Origin: Paenibacillus sp. LHD-117
Lineage (GTDB): Bacteria; Bacillota; Bacilli; Paenibacillales; Paenibacillaceae
Length of the DNA stretch: 64,000 nucleotides
Reading direction: 5' to 3'
NCBI RefSeq assembly: GCF_030929555.1
Contig: NZ_JAVFVT010000023.1
Coordinates: 47,152 to 111,151 of the forward strand
A model generated the notes under the pieces. The model worked only from the letters and a program-made list of their open reading frames with translations. It was not told the origin of the DNA and ran no database searches. A program made the translations under genes and the position numbers. Below, one piece after another: positions 24,335 through 34,068 of the stretch (the stretch's first letter is position 1; each line of letters begins with the position of its first letter).

Positions 24335-25957
24335 ATGGGTAACAAAAAATGGATGAAAACATCTGCATTAATGATGATGGCAGCCGGTTTGCTGCTGGCA
24401 GGCTGCAGCAGCAATAACGGACCGCAAAATAGCGGCAATCAAGCGAATGCTTCGAAGGAGCCGGATACGGAGCAGCTGTCCGGGCATCTGATCGTGAAGG
24501 ACCCGCTTGAACTGACGATCCACATGCACTTCTCGGACAAGTTTATTTTCGACGATAACTGGCCTATCTTCAAACAAGCGGAAACCATGACCAATATTAA
24601 ATTGAAGGGAACCGCCTCCAAGGCCGCGACGAACAGTAAAGAATTGTTTAATACCATGATGGCTTCCGGCAAAATTCCGGATCTCGTGCATCATCAAATT
24701 AAGGAGCAGTACGACAGTCTTGGGATAGAAGGAGCCTTTCTCGAGCTTGATGGACTGATCGAAGAACATGCCCCGAACATTAAAAAGTTTTTGTCCGAAC
24801 ATCCGGATGCGGCAAAATATATGAAAGCATCTAACGACAAAACGTATTTCCTTAACTTTACGCCGGATGGACCGGCTGCCAAAGGCTGGTTTGTACGCCA
24901 GGATTGGCTCAATAAATTGAACCTTGAGCAGCCGAAAACGGTAGACGAGCTATATGAGGTATTAAAAGCGTTCAAAGAAAAAGATCCAAACGGTAACGGA
25001 GCAAATGACGAAATTCCATACTTCAGTCGGTCGAAGCTGGACGGCATTTACGATCTGCTGATCCAGTGGGGTGTGCAGGGCGGAGCCGATGCGTCCAAAC
25101 GAGGGTTTTACGCCGACAACGGGGTCGTCAAGTACGGCATGTACGAGCCAGGGTATAAGACGGCAATCGAAAATATCGCGAAGTGGTATAAGGAAGGCTT
25201 GATCGACAAAGAAGTGTTCACCCGCGGGCCGAAAGCTCGCGACATTCTGCTCGGAGACAATGTCGGCGGCATGACGCACGACTGGTTCGCCAGCACGGCT
25301 AACTTCAATGACATTCTGTCGTCCAAAGTTCAGGGTTTCTCCTTCGTTCCGATGACGCCTCCAGCCAATACCGATGGCAAAATCCTCGAAGAAAGCTCCC
25401 GCAAGGGGACGCATGCGAGCGGATGGGGCATCTCGGCGGAAAGCAAGCATCCCGTCGAAGCGATCAAATATATGGATTTCTGGTTCTCCGAAGAGGGACG
25501 CAGATTGATGAACTTCGGCATCGAAGGCAAACACTACGACCTTGTAGACGGCAAGCCGAAATTTAAGGATTCCGTTCTGAAAAATACAGAAAAGACGGTC
25601 ATTCAACAGCTTCAGGAAGAGGGCGGCCAGATCGAGCTCGCCTTCCATCAAGACTACGCTTACGAAGAGCAATGGACAAACCCGACCGCGCTCGAAGGCA
25701 TCAATGAATATGTGAACAATGGCTATATTATGAAAGCTTACCCGCCGGTATCGTATACGGATGAGGAACGGTCCAAATTTGAGGAGTTAAACGCGGCCGT
25801 ACTGACCTTTGTCGAGGAAAAGCTGCAGAAGTGGGTGCTCGGCGCGGAGCCGATCAACGATGAGACATTCGGCAAGTATATCAAACAGCTGGAAGACTTG
25901 GGCATCAAGGAATTGCTTCAGCTGGAGCAAGGCGCGTACGACCGATTCATGAAATAG
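24335..25957 (+). CDS. Lipoprotein sugar-binding protein of the first ABC transporter
   Basis: About 540 residues. Signal peptide with lipobox LLAGCSSN, so the mature protein is lipid-anchored at its Cys. The rest is a family 1-type extracellular solute-binding protein of the large LplA kind (DNWPIFKQAETMTNIKLKGTAS; GWFVRQDWLNKLNLEQPKTVDELYEVLKAFKEKDPNGNGANDEIPY). GGGAGGT sits too close to ATG 24329, so ATG 24335 is preferred. It presents oligosaccharides to the two permeases upstream. The 3' end TACGACCGATTCATGAAATAG is echoed by a relic at 29201. Confidence 0.9.
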   Translation: MGNKKWMKTSALMMMAAGLLLAGCSSNNGPQNSGNQANASKEPDTEQLSGHLIVKDPLELTIHMHFSDKFIFDDNWPIFKQAETMTNIKLKGTASKAATNSKELFNTMMASGKIPDLVHHQIKEQYDSLGIEGAFLELDGLIEEHAPNIKKFLSEHPDAAKYMKASNDKTYFLNFTPDGPAAKGWFVRQDWLNKLNLEQPKTVDELYEVLKAFKEKDPNGNGANDEIPYFSRSKLDGIYDLLIQWGVQGGADASKRGFYADNGVVKYGMYEPGYKTAIENIAKWYKEGLIDKEVFTRGPKARDILLGDNVGGMTHDWFASTANFNDILSSKVQGFSFVPMTPPANTDGKILEESSRKGTHASGWGISAESKHPVEAIKYMDFWFSEEGRRLMNFGIEGKHYDLVDGKPKFKDSVLKNTEKTVIQQLQEEGGQIELAFHQDYAYEEQWTNPTALEGINEYVNNGYIMKAYPPVSYTDEERSKFEELNAAVLTFVEEKLQKWVLGAEPINDETFGKYIKQLEDLGIKELLQLEQGAYDRFMK

Positions 25958-25959
25958 TT

Positions 25960-26009
25960 GGAATCACTCCTTCCGGAGTCGTGCTGATTTCGGAAGGAGC
26001 ATTCCTTAT
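25960..26009 (+). terminator. Hairpin behind the binding-protein gene
   Basis: GGAAT-CA-CTCCTTCC (25960-25974) pairs with GGAAGGAG-C-ATTCC (25992-26005). The T-run is poor (TTATT), so it may terminate only partly and serve mainly to stabilise the binding-protein message. Confidence 0.55.
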
Positions 26010-26013
26010 TGGC

Positions 26014-26027
26014 TGTAAGCGCTACCA
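26014..26027 (+). promoter_or_regulatory. cre site before the lyase gene
   Basis: TGTAAGCGCTACCA fits the CcpA consensus TGNAANCGNWNNCW at every position. It is 31 bp before the lyase start codon, suggesting carbon catabolite repression of the lyase and GH88 genes. Confidence 0.7.
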
Positions 26028-26057
26028 CATTATTTATAACATGATGGAGATGGACAA

Positions 26058-28013
26058 ATGAATTTGCAATCATGGCTGAAAGAGCCGATGACTACGGCGG
26101 AGCTTCTCGCTAACTTGCGTTCGCGGCTTGAGCCGATGAACGAAAAGGCCGCCTATATCGCAGCCCATATGCCTGATCATGTGCGCGAGACGATCGCGAA
26201 TGCCGAGCTCGCTTATCAAGGGATGATTATGCTTCCCGGTACGGGGGGAGCCAGGGAGTTTGTCGGGAATCCGCCGGGCTGGCTGGAGCGCAGGCATAAT
26301 GACAATGAATACTTATGGCAGCTGAATCGCATGAATTATTGGCAGGAATTGCTGGAGGCCTATTCGCTCACCAAGGACGAGAAGTACGGACGCAAGGTCA
26401 TCGACGAGCTGCTGAACTGGATCGAGACGGTCCCTATTCCCGACGACTTGATCGATAAGCCGCTTGGCTATTTTACGGAATGCCATCCGCTGAGGGCATT
26501 GGAGCTCGGCATCCGGGCCTACAAAATTTGGCCGCTTGTAATCGAGCATCTGGGCCATTCGGAGCTGTTTACGGAGGAAGTATTAGAGCGGTATCTAACG
26601 TCCGTTTACAAGCAAATAAAAGCTTTGCGCAACGTGTCGCTGCAGCTGTGGCCTAAAGCGGATCATAACCATTATTTAATGGAATGTTTGGGCATTTTGA
26701 CGACCGCCCTTTATTTCCCCGAGTTGAAGGAAGCGGAGGAATGGAAAACTTTTGCGATCGATGCCATCGAGAAGTGCAGTATGGCTCAGCTGACGGAAGA
26801 TGGCGGCCAAATCGAGGGTTGTCCGTCGTATCACAATGGCTGCATGTTCTGGTTCGGGCTGGCGGTCGTTCTGGCTAACCGGTTCCATTTTCAATTCTCT
26901 CCACAGTACATGGAACGGTTCAGAAATAATTTGGATTATTCGATTTATTCGTTAAGACCAACCGGGAAATGTGTGCCTGTCGGCGATTCCTATGCGAATC
27001 CGCTTGCCGTAATGGCCGGCGTCTACGGGTATTTTGCATTGGAAGATATCTCCTGGCTGGGGCTTGCGACGAATTTGATCGATGTGACCGAGGTTGTCCG
27101 CGAGGCAAGCAAGCATGTGTGGCGGGCGCTCGATGTGCGCAAATTCGTGGAAGAGCTTTATTCCCTGCGAGACAGACAGTTTGAACTCGATAAGCCGACG
27201 ACGTTCTGGAATCGTACGCTGGATCAGGCGATTATCCGCAGCGGCTGGGATTCGAAATCGCTTAGTTTCTTGTTTACGTGCAAAAGCCCGATCCAGAATG
27301 CTCATGCCCATATCGATCTGATGAGCTTCGATTTTACGGCGCTCGGAAAAGACATGATTTGCGATCCCGGATTTTTTTGTTATAGGGATGACGATGACCG
27401 CAAGCAGTTTAAGAGCTCGAATTATCACTCGACGCTGCTGATCGATGAGCGGGACCATTTCGAATATATCAACTCCTTTACATTCGGGGCGCAAAAGCCC
27501 GGCGGAATCTACAATGTGGAGGACAGAGGTTTCTACCGGCTCGCCAGCGCTTGCCATACAAACTATGAGCCGATTGTCCATCACCGCCATATTTCGCTAG
27601 TGGATAATCGATTCGTGCTCATTGCCGATCGGGTAGAGGGGCTGGAGGACCATAGCGTGCAGCGCTATTTCCATTTGGATTTTGTCGAGGTGGAGGAGAG
27701 CTCAGGCGGCGTGACCGCGCTAAGCGAAATTGCGAATTTGGCGATCGCGACAAGCCATACGGGGGAAGTGGATTTCCTGCCTGGAAGACTGTCCGACACG
27801 AACGATATTGCAAGACCTTCGACGAGGGTGCGCTTTCAGGACACGCACAGCGGCTGCGTTCATTTCTTGACCGTGCTTGTTCCTTACCAAGGAGAGCAGC
27901 GGCCGGACGTTCGGATTATCGAAGCGGAGGATGGCGTGTTTGATTTCGAGCTGGGCGAACGTTATCGGGTTGAGGTTCGCGATAGAGATATGCGCATCGG
28001 CAAACGGGCTTGA
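26058..28013 (+). CDS. Heparinase II/III-like polysaccharide (oligosaccharide) lyase, cytoplasmic
   Basis: 651 residues without a signal peptide. The N-terminal half is an alpha/alpha barrel with active-site motifs NHYLMECLG (Asn-His) and QIEGCPSYH (Tyr). The C-terminal half is the heparinase II/III beta-sandwich (Pfam PF07940), with NAHAHIDLMSFDF, DPGFFCYRDDD and SSNYHSTLLIDE containing the second His. Relatives (PL12, PL15, PL17, PL21) cut uronate-containing chains by beta-elimination. Its cytoplasmic location suggests it acts on imported oligosaccharides, giving unsaturated uronates for the GH88 enzyme encoded next. Exact substrate is not determined. Confidence 0.85.
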   Translation: MNLQSWLKEPMTTAELLANLRSRLEPMNEKAAYIAAHMPDHVRETIANAELAYQGMIMLPGTGGAREFVGNPPGWLERRHNDNEYLWQLNRMNYWQELLEAYSLTKDEKYGRKVIDELLNWIETVPIPDDLIDKPLGYFTECHPLRALELGIRAYKIWPLVIEHLGHSELFTEEVLERYLTSVYKQIKALRNVSLQLWPKADHNHYLMECLGILTTALYFPELKEAEEWKTFAIDAIEKCSMAQLTEDGGQIEGCPSYHNGCMFWFGLAVVLANRFHFQFSPQYMERFRNNLDYSIYSLRPTGKCVPVGDSYANPLAVMAGVYGYFALEDISWLGLATNLIDVTEVVREASKHVWRALDVRKFVEELYSLRDRQFELDKPTTFWNRTLDQAIIRSGWDSKSLSFLFTCKSPIQNAHAHIDLMSFDFTALGKDMICDPGFFCYRDDDDRKQFKSSNYHSTLLIDERDHFEYINSFTFGAQKPGGIYNVEDRGFYRLASACHTNYEPIVHHRHISLVDNRFVLIADRVEGLEDHSVQRYFHLDFVEVEESSGGVTALSEIANLAIATSHTGEVDFLPGRLSDTNDIARPSTRVRFQDTHSGCVHFLTVLVPYQGEQRPDVRIIEAEDGVFDFELGERYRVEVRDRDMRIGKRA

Positions 28014-28054
28014 ACATTCGTTGTTCGTTAGAAAGAAAACATAGGAGTGAAGAG

Positions 28055-29194
28055 ATGTTGAACCTGCTGAAAGACAATCAAAATTGGGTAGAGAATGTTA
28101 TTGCCAAACTAACGGCCAAGATGGACGCCGTAAGCGAACGTTCCAAAACTAAAATTCCGTATACCACGAAGAACGGCAAGCACGACAACCAGATCGAGAC
28201 CGATATCAACTGGTGGACGAACGGCTTTTGGGGCGGCATGATGTGGCTCATGTACCATGAAACCGGCGCTCCGAATTACAAGGAAATCGCCAATTTCACG
28301 GAAGATGCGTTGGACTTATGTTTTCATCAGTTCTACGGTCTGCATCACGATGTCGGATTTATGTGGCTGCCTACCAGCGTAGCCAATTACAAAGTAACCG
28401 GGAATTCGGAATCCCGCAAGAGGGCGATGCATGCCGCTAACCTGCTTGCCGGACGATTCAACCTAGCAGGCGGGTTTATCCGCGCATGGAACGATGACAC
28501 GGCCAGCGAAGATACGAGAGGATGGGCGATCGTGGATTGTATGATGAATCTCCCGCTTCTGTATTGGGCGAGCGAAGAGACCAAGGACCCGCGATATGCG
28601 CAAATAGCGATCAAGCATGCGGACACCGCTCTCGAGGCTTTCATCAGGCCGGACGGCTCCGTGAATCATATCGTGGAGTTCGACCCGTTCCATGGCGGCG
28701 TGGTTCGAACTTACGGCGGCCAAGGCTACGAGGAAGGCTCGTCCTGGACGCGCGGGCAAACATGGGCTTTATATGGCTTTATGATGAGTTATATGCATAC
28801 CGGGAAGCAGAAGTATTTGCAGGCAGCCAAACGAGTGGCGCATTATTTTATGGCTAATATTCCGGATAACGGCGTCATTCCGATCGATTTCCGTCAGCCG
28901 AAGGATCCCGCATACGAAGACTCCACAGCTGCAGCGATCGCGGCTTGCGGACTGATCGAAATCGCCAAAGCCGTAGGCGAATACGAAAAGGACGTATATG
29001 TGAACGCCGCGCTGAAGCTGCTGAAAACGCTGGACGCGTCTTATTGTGATTGGACAACGGATTCTGATCACCTATTGATGAAAGGTTCAGCCGCGTATCA
29101 TCATCAAGACATTCATATTTCAATCATCTATGGCGACTATTATTTCATGGAAGCTATATTCAAGTTGAAAGGGAACGACTTGTTCTTGTGGTAG
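28055..29194 (+). CDS. GH88 unsaturated glucuronyl hydrolase
   Basis: 379 residues, an alpha/alpha barrel without signal peptide. Asp99 (in HHDVGFMWLP) and Asp161 (in IVDCMMNL) correspond to the two catalytic aspartates of unsaturated glucuronyl hydrolase, with spacing matching the family. RGQTWALYGF is another conserved segment. The enzyme hydrates the 4,5-double bond left by a lyase and releases the unsaturated uronic acid. ATG 28055 follows AGGAGTGAAG; an in-frame TTG at 28010 overlaps the upstream gene and lacks a ribosome site. It forms an operon with the lyase gene. Confidence 0.9.
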   Translation: MLNLLKDNQNWVENVIAKLTAKMDAVSERSKTKIPYTTKNGKHDNQIETDINWWTNGFWGGMMWLMYHETGAPNYKEIANFTEDALDLCFHQFYGLHHDVGFMWLPTSVANYKVTGNSESRKRAMHAANLLAGRFNLAGGFIRAWNDDTASEDTRGWAIVDCMMNLPLLYWASEETKDPRYAQIAIKHADTALEAFIRPDGSVNHIVEFDPFHGGVVRTYGGQGYEEGSSWTRGQTWALYGFMMSYMHTGKQKYLQAAKRVAHYFMANIPDNGVIPIDFRQPKDPAYEDSTAAAIAACGLIEIAKAVGEYEKDVYVNAALKLLKTLDASYCDWTTDSDHLLMKGSAAYHHQDIHISIIYGDYYFMEAIFKLKGNDLFLW

Positions 29195-29200
29195 TCCATA

Positions 29201-29271
29201 GGGGTCTATGACCGTTTCATGAAGGAATCGGAAATCGCTCCCTCCGGGGTTGGATGACTTTGGAGGGAGCG
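29201..29271 (+). pseudogene. 3' relic of a second binding-protein gene with its hairpin
   Basis: Directly after the GH88 stop the sequence reads as Gly-Val-Tyr-Asp-Arg-Phe-Met-Lys in one frame, the typical C-terminus of LplA-type binding proteins. It aligns base by base with the end of the binding-protein gene at 25935-26009, including the hairpin (CGCTCCCTCC at 29236-29245 with GGAGGGAGCG at 29262-29271). The rest of that gene is absent, which implies a deletion or recombination after duplication of the transporter gene. The hairpin probably still acts as a weak terminator. Confidence 0.65.
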
Positions 29272-29338
29272 GTCCAGCCTGCTGTTCAAATCAAGGAGGT
29301 GATGGATAAAGTTTTCGATGTCGGTTGTTATTGATTTA

Positions 29339-29351
29339 TGAAAGCGTTTCA
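29339..29351 (+). promoter_or_regulatory. cre-like palindrome before the PL8 gene
   Basis: TGAAAGCGTTTCA is a perfect 13-bp palindrome, one base shorter than the standard 14-bp cre. It lies 33 bp upstream of the start codon, where CcpA or another LacI-type repressor might bind. Confidence 0.4.
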
Positions 29352-29384
29352 TTTTTCATCATAAAGATGTGAGGAGGAAATGTC

Positions 29385-32300
29385 ATGTTTAAATCAAAAA
29401 GTTTAGTCATGTTGCTAATCATGAGTCTGCTGTGTTCCATGTTGATTCCTATAGGTACCGTAAGCGCGGCGGAAATTCCTGCTGAATATTTCGAAGGCTC
29501 TGCCGTCCCCGCAGGGTGGTCCGCTGTTGATGGCGGTTCGGTCGAGCTGTCTAATCTTCATGCCAAACATGAATCCCAATCATTGAAATGGACATGGTCG
29601 AATGGAAGCAAGCTGCAAACGACCAGCCTGCCGAATATGAAGGAGGCGACAGGCCCTAACGGGGGTCTGAAGGTGTGGGTATACAATGAGAAGCCGATGG
29701 AGGGCCAATATCTGACGTTTAACCTGGGAACTGGGGAGGAGTTGTCGGCGGGTGTGCCGCGGTATACGTTTAAATTTTATATGAATTTTACCGGGTGGAG
29801 GACGGTCTGGCTCAGATTAAATATCGATGCGGTCAATCCAGACTATAACGGCAATGCCGTTCCTACGACGATGGAGGTTATTGCGCCATCCACGCCATCA
29901 AGCTCTTATATCGACCTCTTTCAGCTTACCTCTGTCGTCAACCATAGGTATGGGGCGGATAACCAAGCTCCCTATCTTAAAAGTACGAATATCGCCTATC
30001 ATAATACCTATCGCGCATCCTTGAAGAAACCTTCGCTGCCTGAGGAAACGGAGATTACAGCGCAGCAAAGCGAGGATTTCAGTACGATAATGAGCCGGTT
30101 GGATCAGTATATCTACGGCGAGAATTTGGACTATGCAAGCTTGCCGGACGGCCCTGTCAAGACCCGTTACAATGCCTTGCTTGCCAAATTGCCAACCCGA
30201 ATTGCCGAATACGACGCCTACAATATTACCAGGGACGAAAACGGAGCGGTTCATGGCCCCGGTATCTTCAGCGAAGAAGATGCGAATTTCGGACCGAAAA
30301 CAACCAAATTCGAGAGGATCTGGACTGCTTTGGTCCATGATTACAAGCTTAACGGGAATGAGCAGAGCAAGCAGAAGTTTTTCGACCTTCTTGATCATTT
30401 CCATGATCAGGGCTGGGCTGCCGGCAGCATTATGGGCAGCGAATACAGCATCAGGTTAAGGATGTCCGGTTATGCTTACGCACTCTATCTGATGAGGGAT
30501 GAATTGAAGGCTGCAGGCAAATTCAATCGGGAAATGGACAGCTTGTACTGGTTCAGCAAGTTCGGAGACACCTTCGATTTCCGTCCTAAGGACCTCAATA
30601 GCGATGATTTTTTGCTTGCCGATGAGCTCAGAACGGTAACCCTGTACAATTTGATGTACATTCTCATGATGGATGATTCGCCGGAGAAAGTCCGTTACAT
30701 GAAGGGCTTCCTTGAATTTGTCGCCAAGCAGATGGATGTTTACTCTGGCTATGGCATGCTTAAGCCAGATTATACAGGTTATCATCACGATGGCATATAT
30801 ATGAACGCCTATGCTCCCGATGCGATATTTGTCGCTTCTTTAGTTCGCTATATTACACATGGAACTAGCTTCCAGTTGGATTCCACAACGACGGAGAACA
30901 TTAAGAAGTATTTGCTTGTGCAGCGTTCATTCGGAAATAAATACGACATATCGCATAGTGTGGCCGGGCGTTTTCCGCTGAACCCTTCTACGCTGCAGAC
31001 GCAATATATCTCCTATGCGCTTAACGCGCTAAGCGGAGACGAAGAGCTCAAAGGAATTTTCCTGGACCTTTGGGATCCCAACGACCCGATCATATCGGCC
31101 AATTTTGCCGCTAGAGCGGAGAACTCTATCTTTTATCATGCAACGCTTGGCGAGCTGCAAATCTCGGAAGAAGCTGCAGCCCGGTTCGCTCAAGAAGGAA
31201 TAACGGCGCAAAGCCCTGCCCCGGGCTTCAAAAACTTCAATTTCGGTGCCGTGGCGCTATTCCGAAACGATAATTGGTTAGTCACGACCAAAGGGTTTAA
31301 CAGGTACAACTGGGATTACGAGCTAGACAGCACCAACAATGTATTCGGCCGATATTTAAGCCATGGGAACACGGAAATTGTGCTGCCTGGGGGGTTCAAA
31401 AGCAGCGGTCTGGATATTACCGCAGGCTGGGACTTCAACCGCTGGCCAGGTACAACAACGAAGCATATCCCGATTCTGCAATTGGAAGATCCGAAGATGC
31501 GCTACTATTCGGACGAAACGTTCGGCGGCGGCGTGAGCAGCGAAGGGCAGCATGGCATATTCGGCATGAAATTGCATGATACCGCCTTCGATACGACGTT
31601 CCGAGCGAATAAGTCGTGGTTCTATTTTGGCGATCAAATCATTGCCTTGGGATCGGATATTGTCAACAGCGATACCGTCAATCGGACGGAAACGACCCTG
31701 TTCCAATCCAATATGAACGATACCATAATGCCGTTCTACAACAATTCCGGCACTGCGATCGATTCGTTCCCTTACAGCAGCACGACGACAACGAATTCCA
31801 AGGTGTGGATGGTTGATCCGTACGGCAACGGCTATATTATTCCGGATGCCAACGGCCTCCGAGTGGAGCGGGGAGTACAGGAATCTTATACCAAAAAAGG
31901 TGCGTCAAACTACGAGATGACGCAAGGAAACTACACGACGGCATGGCTGGATCACGGAACGGCGCCGCAGGGGCAAGGCTATGAATATGTCATTCTCCCG
32001 CAAAAGACGCCTGCGGAAGTGGAAGCCGCCGCACAAGCCTTGAATTATTCTGTGCTAAGGAAGGACAATATGGCGCATATCGTAAAACATAACACGTTTA
32101 ACGCCATTGGCTACGCCTTGTTTGATCCGACTACCCAACTTTCGTATGGGGTATTGAACAGCGTAGATACTCCGGTGCTGGCCATGGAAAAAACCAAATC
32201 CGCGGGCCGCATTGTGCTCAGCCTCTCCGATCCTGATCTTCGACTGGAGAAACCGACAGTCTTGGGCGGTTTGGAACCAAACTTAAAGAAGCCAAGCCAA

Positions 32301-33443
32301 AGCAAGACGGTTATCGCAAAGCTGAACGGCAACTGGCGGTTCGCGGGCGCCGCGCCAGCCGGTGTAACGCTAGCGGGTTATGATTCGGCAACCGATATCA
32401 CTTCTTTTGCTTTTGAATGCGTGGACGGTAAAAGCTTTGATGTCGAGCTAGTTATCGCCGGGAATCAGGGCAATCCATCGAACGATAGCGGCTCAAGCTC
32501 TCCGGGCGAAGAGAAGCATGTCATTAAGGCCGCAGCCGGCGGCACCGTTAACGACAGCGGCGTGAGGATTGTTGTTCCCGCCGGAGCGGCGCCATCGGAT
32601 ATCGCGATCCGGATTGAGCAAGTGTCCAATCCGTCCGCCTTACTGACGCACGACATTCAGCTTCTCAGCCAAGTATTTGAGATCAAGAAGGATAAGGCAG
32701 GCGACTTCCTCAAAACGATTACGATTACGTTGCCTTTCGACAAATCGAAATGGGATGCTGCGAAGTCGAAGATATCGATTTACTGGTATGACGAAGCGGC
32801 CAAAGAATGGGTCGAGCTGGATCAGCCTGAGATCGATTTGGAGCAAGGGGTTGTCACCGGCACCATCAACCATTTCACGAAATTCGCCGTTCTGGCGAGT
32901 AACGAGCAGAAGCCTTCGGAGCCCTCAGCCGATTTCTCGGACACGCAGGGGCATTGGGCGGAAGAGGGCATTCGGGAGCTTGTGAAAGCCGGCATTATTA
33001 ACGGTTATCAGGATGGCACGTTCGCTCCGGAGAAAAGGGTAACCCGCGCCGAATTTGCGGTGATACTGGTCAAGGCGTTCAAATTGCAGGCAAAGAGCGG
33101 AGCGGGCTTCGCGGATACCGATAGTCACTGGGCGAAGGCTTCCATCGAAACGGCAGCGGCCAACGGCATCATATCGGGCTACAGCGCCGATTCCTTCGGA
33201 CCCGATGACCCCATCACCCGCGAGCAAATGGCGGCCATGATCGTAAGGGCAGCCAAACTGCCGGCGACGGCCGGAGAAACGTCCTTCGCGGACCAAGCGG
33301 ATATTTCCGGTTGGGCTCAAGCGGCGGTTGCGGCAGCAGCGGAGAGCGGGCTCATAACCGGCTACGAGAACGGCAGCTTTAAGCCGCAAGCCCATGCATC
33401 CCGGGCCGAAGCCGTCACGATTCTGTTGAGAGCCATGAGGTGA
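29385..33443 (+). CDS. Secreted PL8 (chondroitin/hyaluronan-type) lyase with three SLH domains
   Basis: 1352 residues. Order: signal peptide (to about 29), Lyase_N beta-sandwich with the SLKWTWSNGSKL motif (to about 200), alpha toroid (about 210-560), super-sandwich (about 600-1010), a ZU5-like module (about 1045-1165) and three SLH repeats (about 1180-1350). Catalytic candidates His468, Tyr476 and Arg529 keep the spacing of His501/Tyr508/Arg560 in chondroitinase ABC. It would cut extracellular glycosaminoglycan-like chains while held to the cell wall by the SLH repeats, supplying the transporter upstream. Chondroitin, dermatan or hyaluronan specificity cannot be read directly. Confidence 0.85.
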   Translation: MFKSKSLVMLLIMSLLCSMLIPIGTVSAAEIPAEYFEGSAVPAGWSAVDGGSVELSNLHAKHESQSLKWTWSNGSKLQTTSLPNMKEATGPNGGLKVWVYNEKPMEGQYLTFNLGTGEELSAGVPRYTFKFYMNFTGWRTVWLRLNIDAVNPDYNGNAVPTTMEVIAPSTPSSSYIDLFQLTSVVNHRYGADNQAPYLKSTNIAYHNTYRASLKKPSLPEETEITAQQSEDFSTIMSRLDQYIYGENLDYASLPDGPVKTRYNALLAKLPTRIAEYDAYNITRDENGAVHGPGIFSEEDANFGPKTTKFERIWTALVHDYKLNGNEQSKQKFFDLLDHFHDQGWAAGSIMGSEYSIRLRMSGYAYALYLMRDELKAAGKFNREMDSLYWFSKFGDTFDFRPKDLNSDDFLLADELRTVTLYNLMYILMMDDSPEKVRYMKGFLEFVAKQMDVYSGYGMLKPDYTGYHHDGIYMNAYAPDAIFVASLVRYITHGTSFQLDSTTTENIKKYLLVQRSFGNKYDISHSVAGRFPLNPSTLQTQYISYALNALSGDEELKGIFLDLWDPNDPIISANFAARAENSIFYHATLGELQISEEAAARFAQEGITAQSPAPGFKNFNFGAVALFRNDNWLVTTKGFNRYNWDYELDSTNNVFGRYLSHGNTEIVLPGGFKSSGLDITAGWDFNRWPGTTTKHIPILQLEDPKMRYYSDETFGGGVSSEGQHGIFGMKLHDTAFDTTFRANKSWFYFGDQIIALGSDIVNSDTVNRTETTLFQSNMNDTIMPFYNNSGTAIDSFPYSSTTTTNSKVWMVDPYGNGYIIPDANGLRVERGVQESYTKKGASNYEMTQGNYTTAWLDHGTAPQGQGYEYVILPQKTPAEVEAAAQALNYSVLRKDNMAHIVKHNTFNAIGYALFDPTTQLSYGVLNSVDTPVLAMEKTKSAGRIVLSLSDPDLRLEKPTVLGGLEPNLKKPSQSKTVIAKLNGNWRFAGAAPAGVTLAGYDSATDITSFAFECVDGKSFDVELVIAGNQGNPSNDSGSSSPGEEKHVIKAAAGGTVNDSGVRIVVPAGAAPSDIAIRIEQVSNPSALLTHDIQLLSQVFEIKKDKAGDFLKTITITLPFDKSKWDAAKSKISIYWYDEAAKEWVELDQPEIDLEQGVVTGTINHFTKFAVLASNEQKPSEPSADFSDTQGHWAEEGIRELVKAGIINGYQDGTFAPEKRVTRAEFAVILVKAFKLQAKSGAGFADTDSHWAKASIETAAANGIISGYSADSFGPDDPITREQMAAMIVRAAKLPATAGETSFADQADISGWAQAAVAAAAESGLITGYENGSFKPQAHASRAEAVTILLRAMR

Positions 33444-33588
33444 AGGATAGCGGGCATCCGACAACCCTGATATTCGTGTTGAAAAGAAGAATAGTTCATG
33501 ACAAGATCTGTCACGATTAGGGGATACAATGAGTTCAAGCCCGGCCTAACAAGCCGAGCGAAACTTAACAAGAAGGAGCTGCTCTATC

Positions 33589-34044
33589 GTGACGTATCAA
33601 GTTACGCCTTTTATCACGCTGAACGGTAATGCCAGGGAGGCGATTCGATTCTACGAATCCGCGCTGGAGGCCAAAGTTGTATTCATGCAAACGTACGGAG
33701 AAGGACCCGAGGATCAGTCGCATCCGTTGCCGACCCATTCAAAGGAAAGGATCGCACACTCTGTTTTAAAAATCGGTGGAGCAGAATTATTTGTCGCGGA
33801 TTCGATTTCGGACGAGCCGAACGAGATCGGCCATCGACTGCAGATCTGCATCACGACCCCCGATACCGAAACATCGGCCCGTTTCTTCGAAGCTCTCCTG
33901 GATGGCGGCCAAGTAGTGATGCCTTTGCAAGAAACGTACTTCAGTCCCGCTTTTGGCATCGTAACCGACCGGTACGGCATCACGATCCAACTCTTCACTC
34001 CTAGAGACGAAGCCAAGGAAGGGGCCGGCGTTAGCACGAAATAA
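33589..34044 (+). CDS. VOC-family (PhnB/glyoxalase-like) protein
   Basis: 151 residues. Two beta-alpha-beta repeats of the vicinal oxygen chelate fold: VTPFITLNGNAREAIRFYESALEAKVVFMQTY and ITTPDTETSARFFEALLDGG, ending in FGIVTDRYGITIQLF. PhnB-type members of this family mostly lack a known substrate. The GTG start follows AAGAAGGAG. It is a single gene: upstream is the end of the lyase gene and downstream a strong terminator. Confidence 0.85.
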   Translation: MTYQVTPFITLNGNAREAIRFYESALEAKVVFMQTYGEGPEDQSHPLPTHSKERIAHSVLKIGGAELFVADSISDEPNEIGHRLQICITTPDTETSARFFEALLDGGQVVMPLQETYFSPAFGIVTDRYGITIQLFTPRDEAKEGAGVSTK

Positions 34045-34068
34045 AGTACTGCCCGAGCCTAGAAATTG

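Noticed and set aside
32936..33440. The three SLH segments of the PL8 gene as a DNA tandem repeat
   Set aside because: They are similar in protein sequence only; the nucleotide sequences have diverged, so this is domain repetition and not a DNA repeat.
33499..33513. Palindrome TGACAAGATCTGTCA upstream of the VOC gene as an operator
   Set aside because: Only 5-bp arms, no regulator gene adjacent and no second copy seen; chance occurrence is likely.
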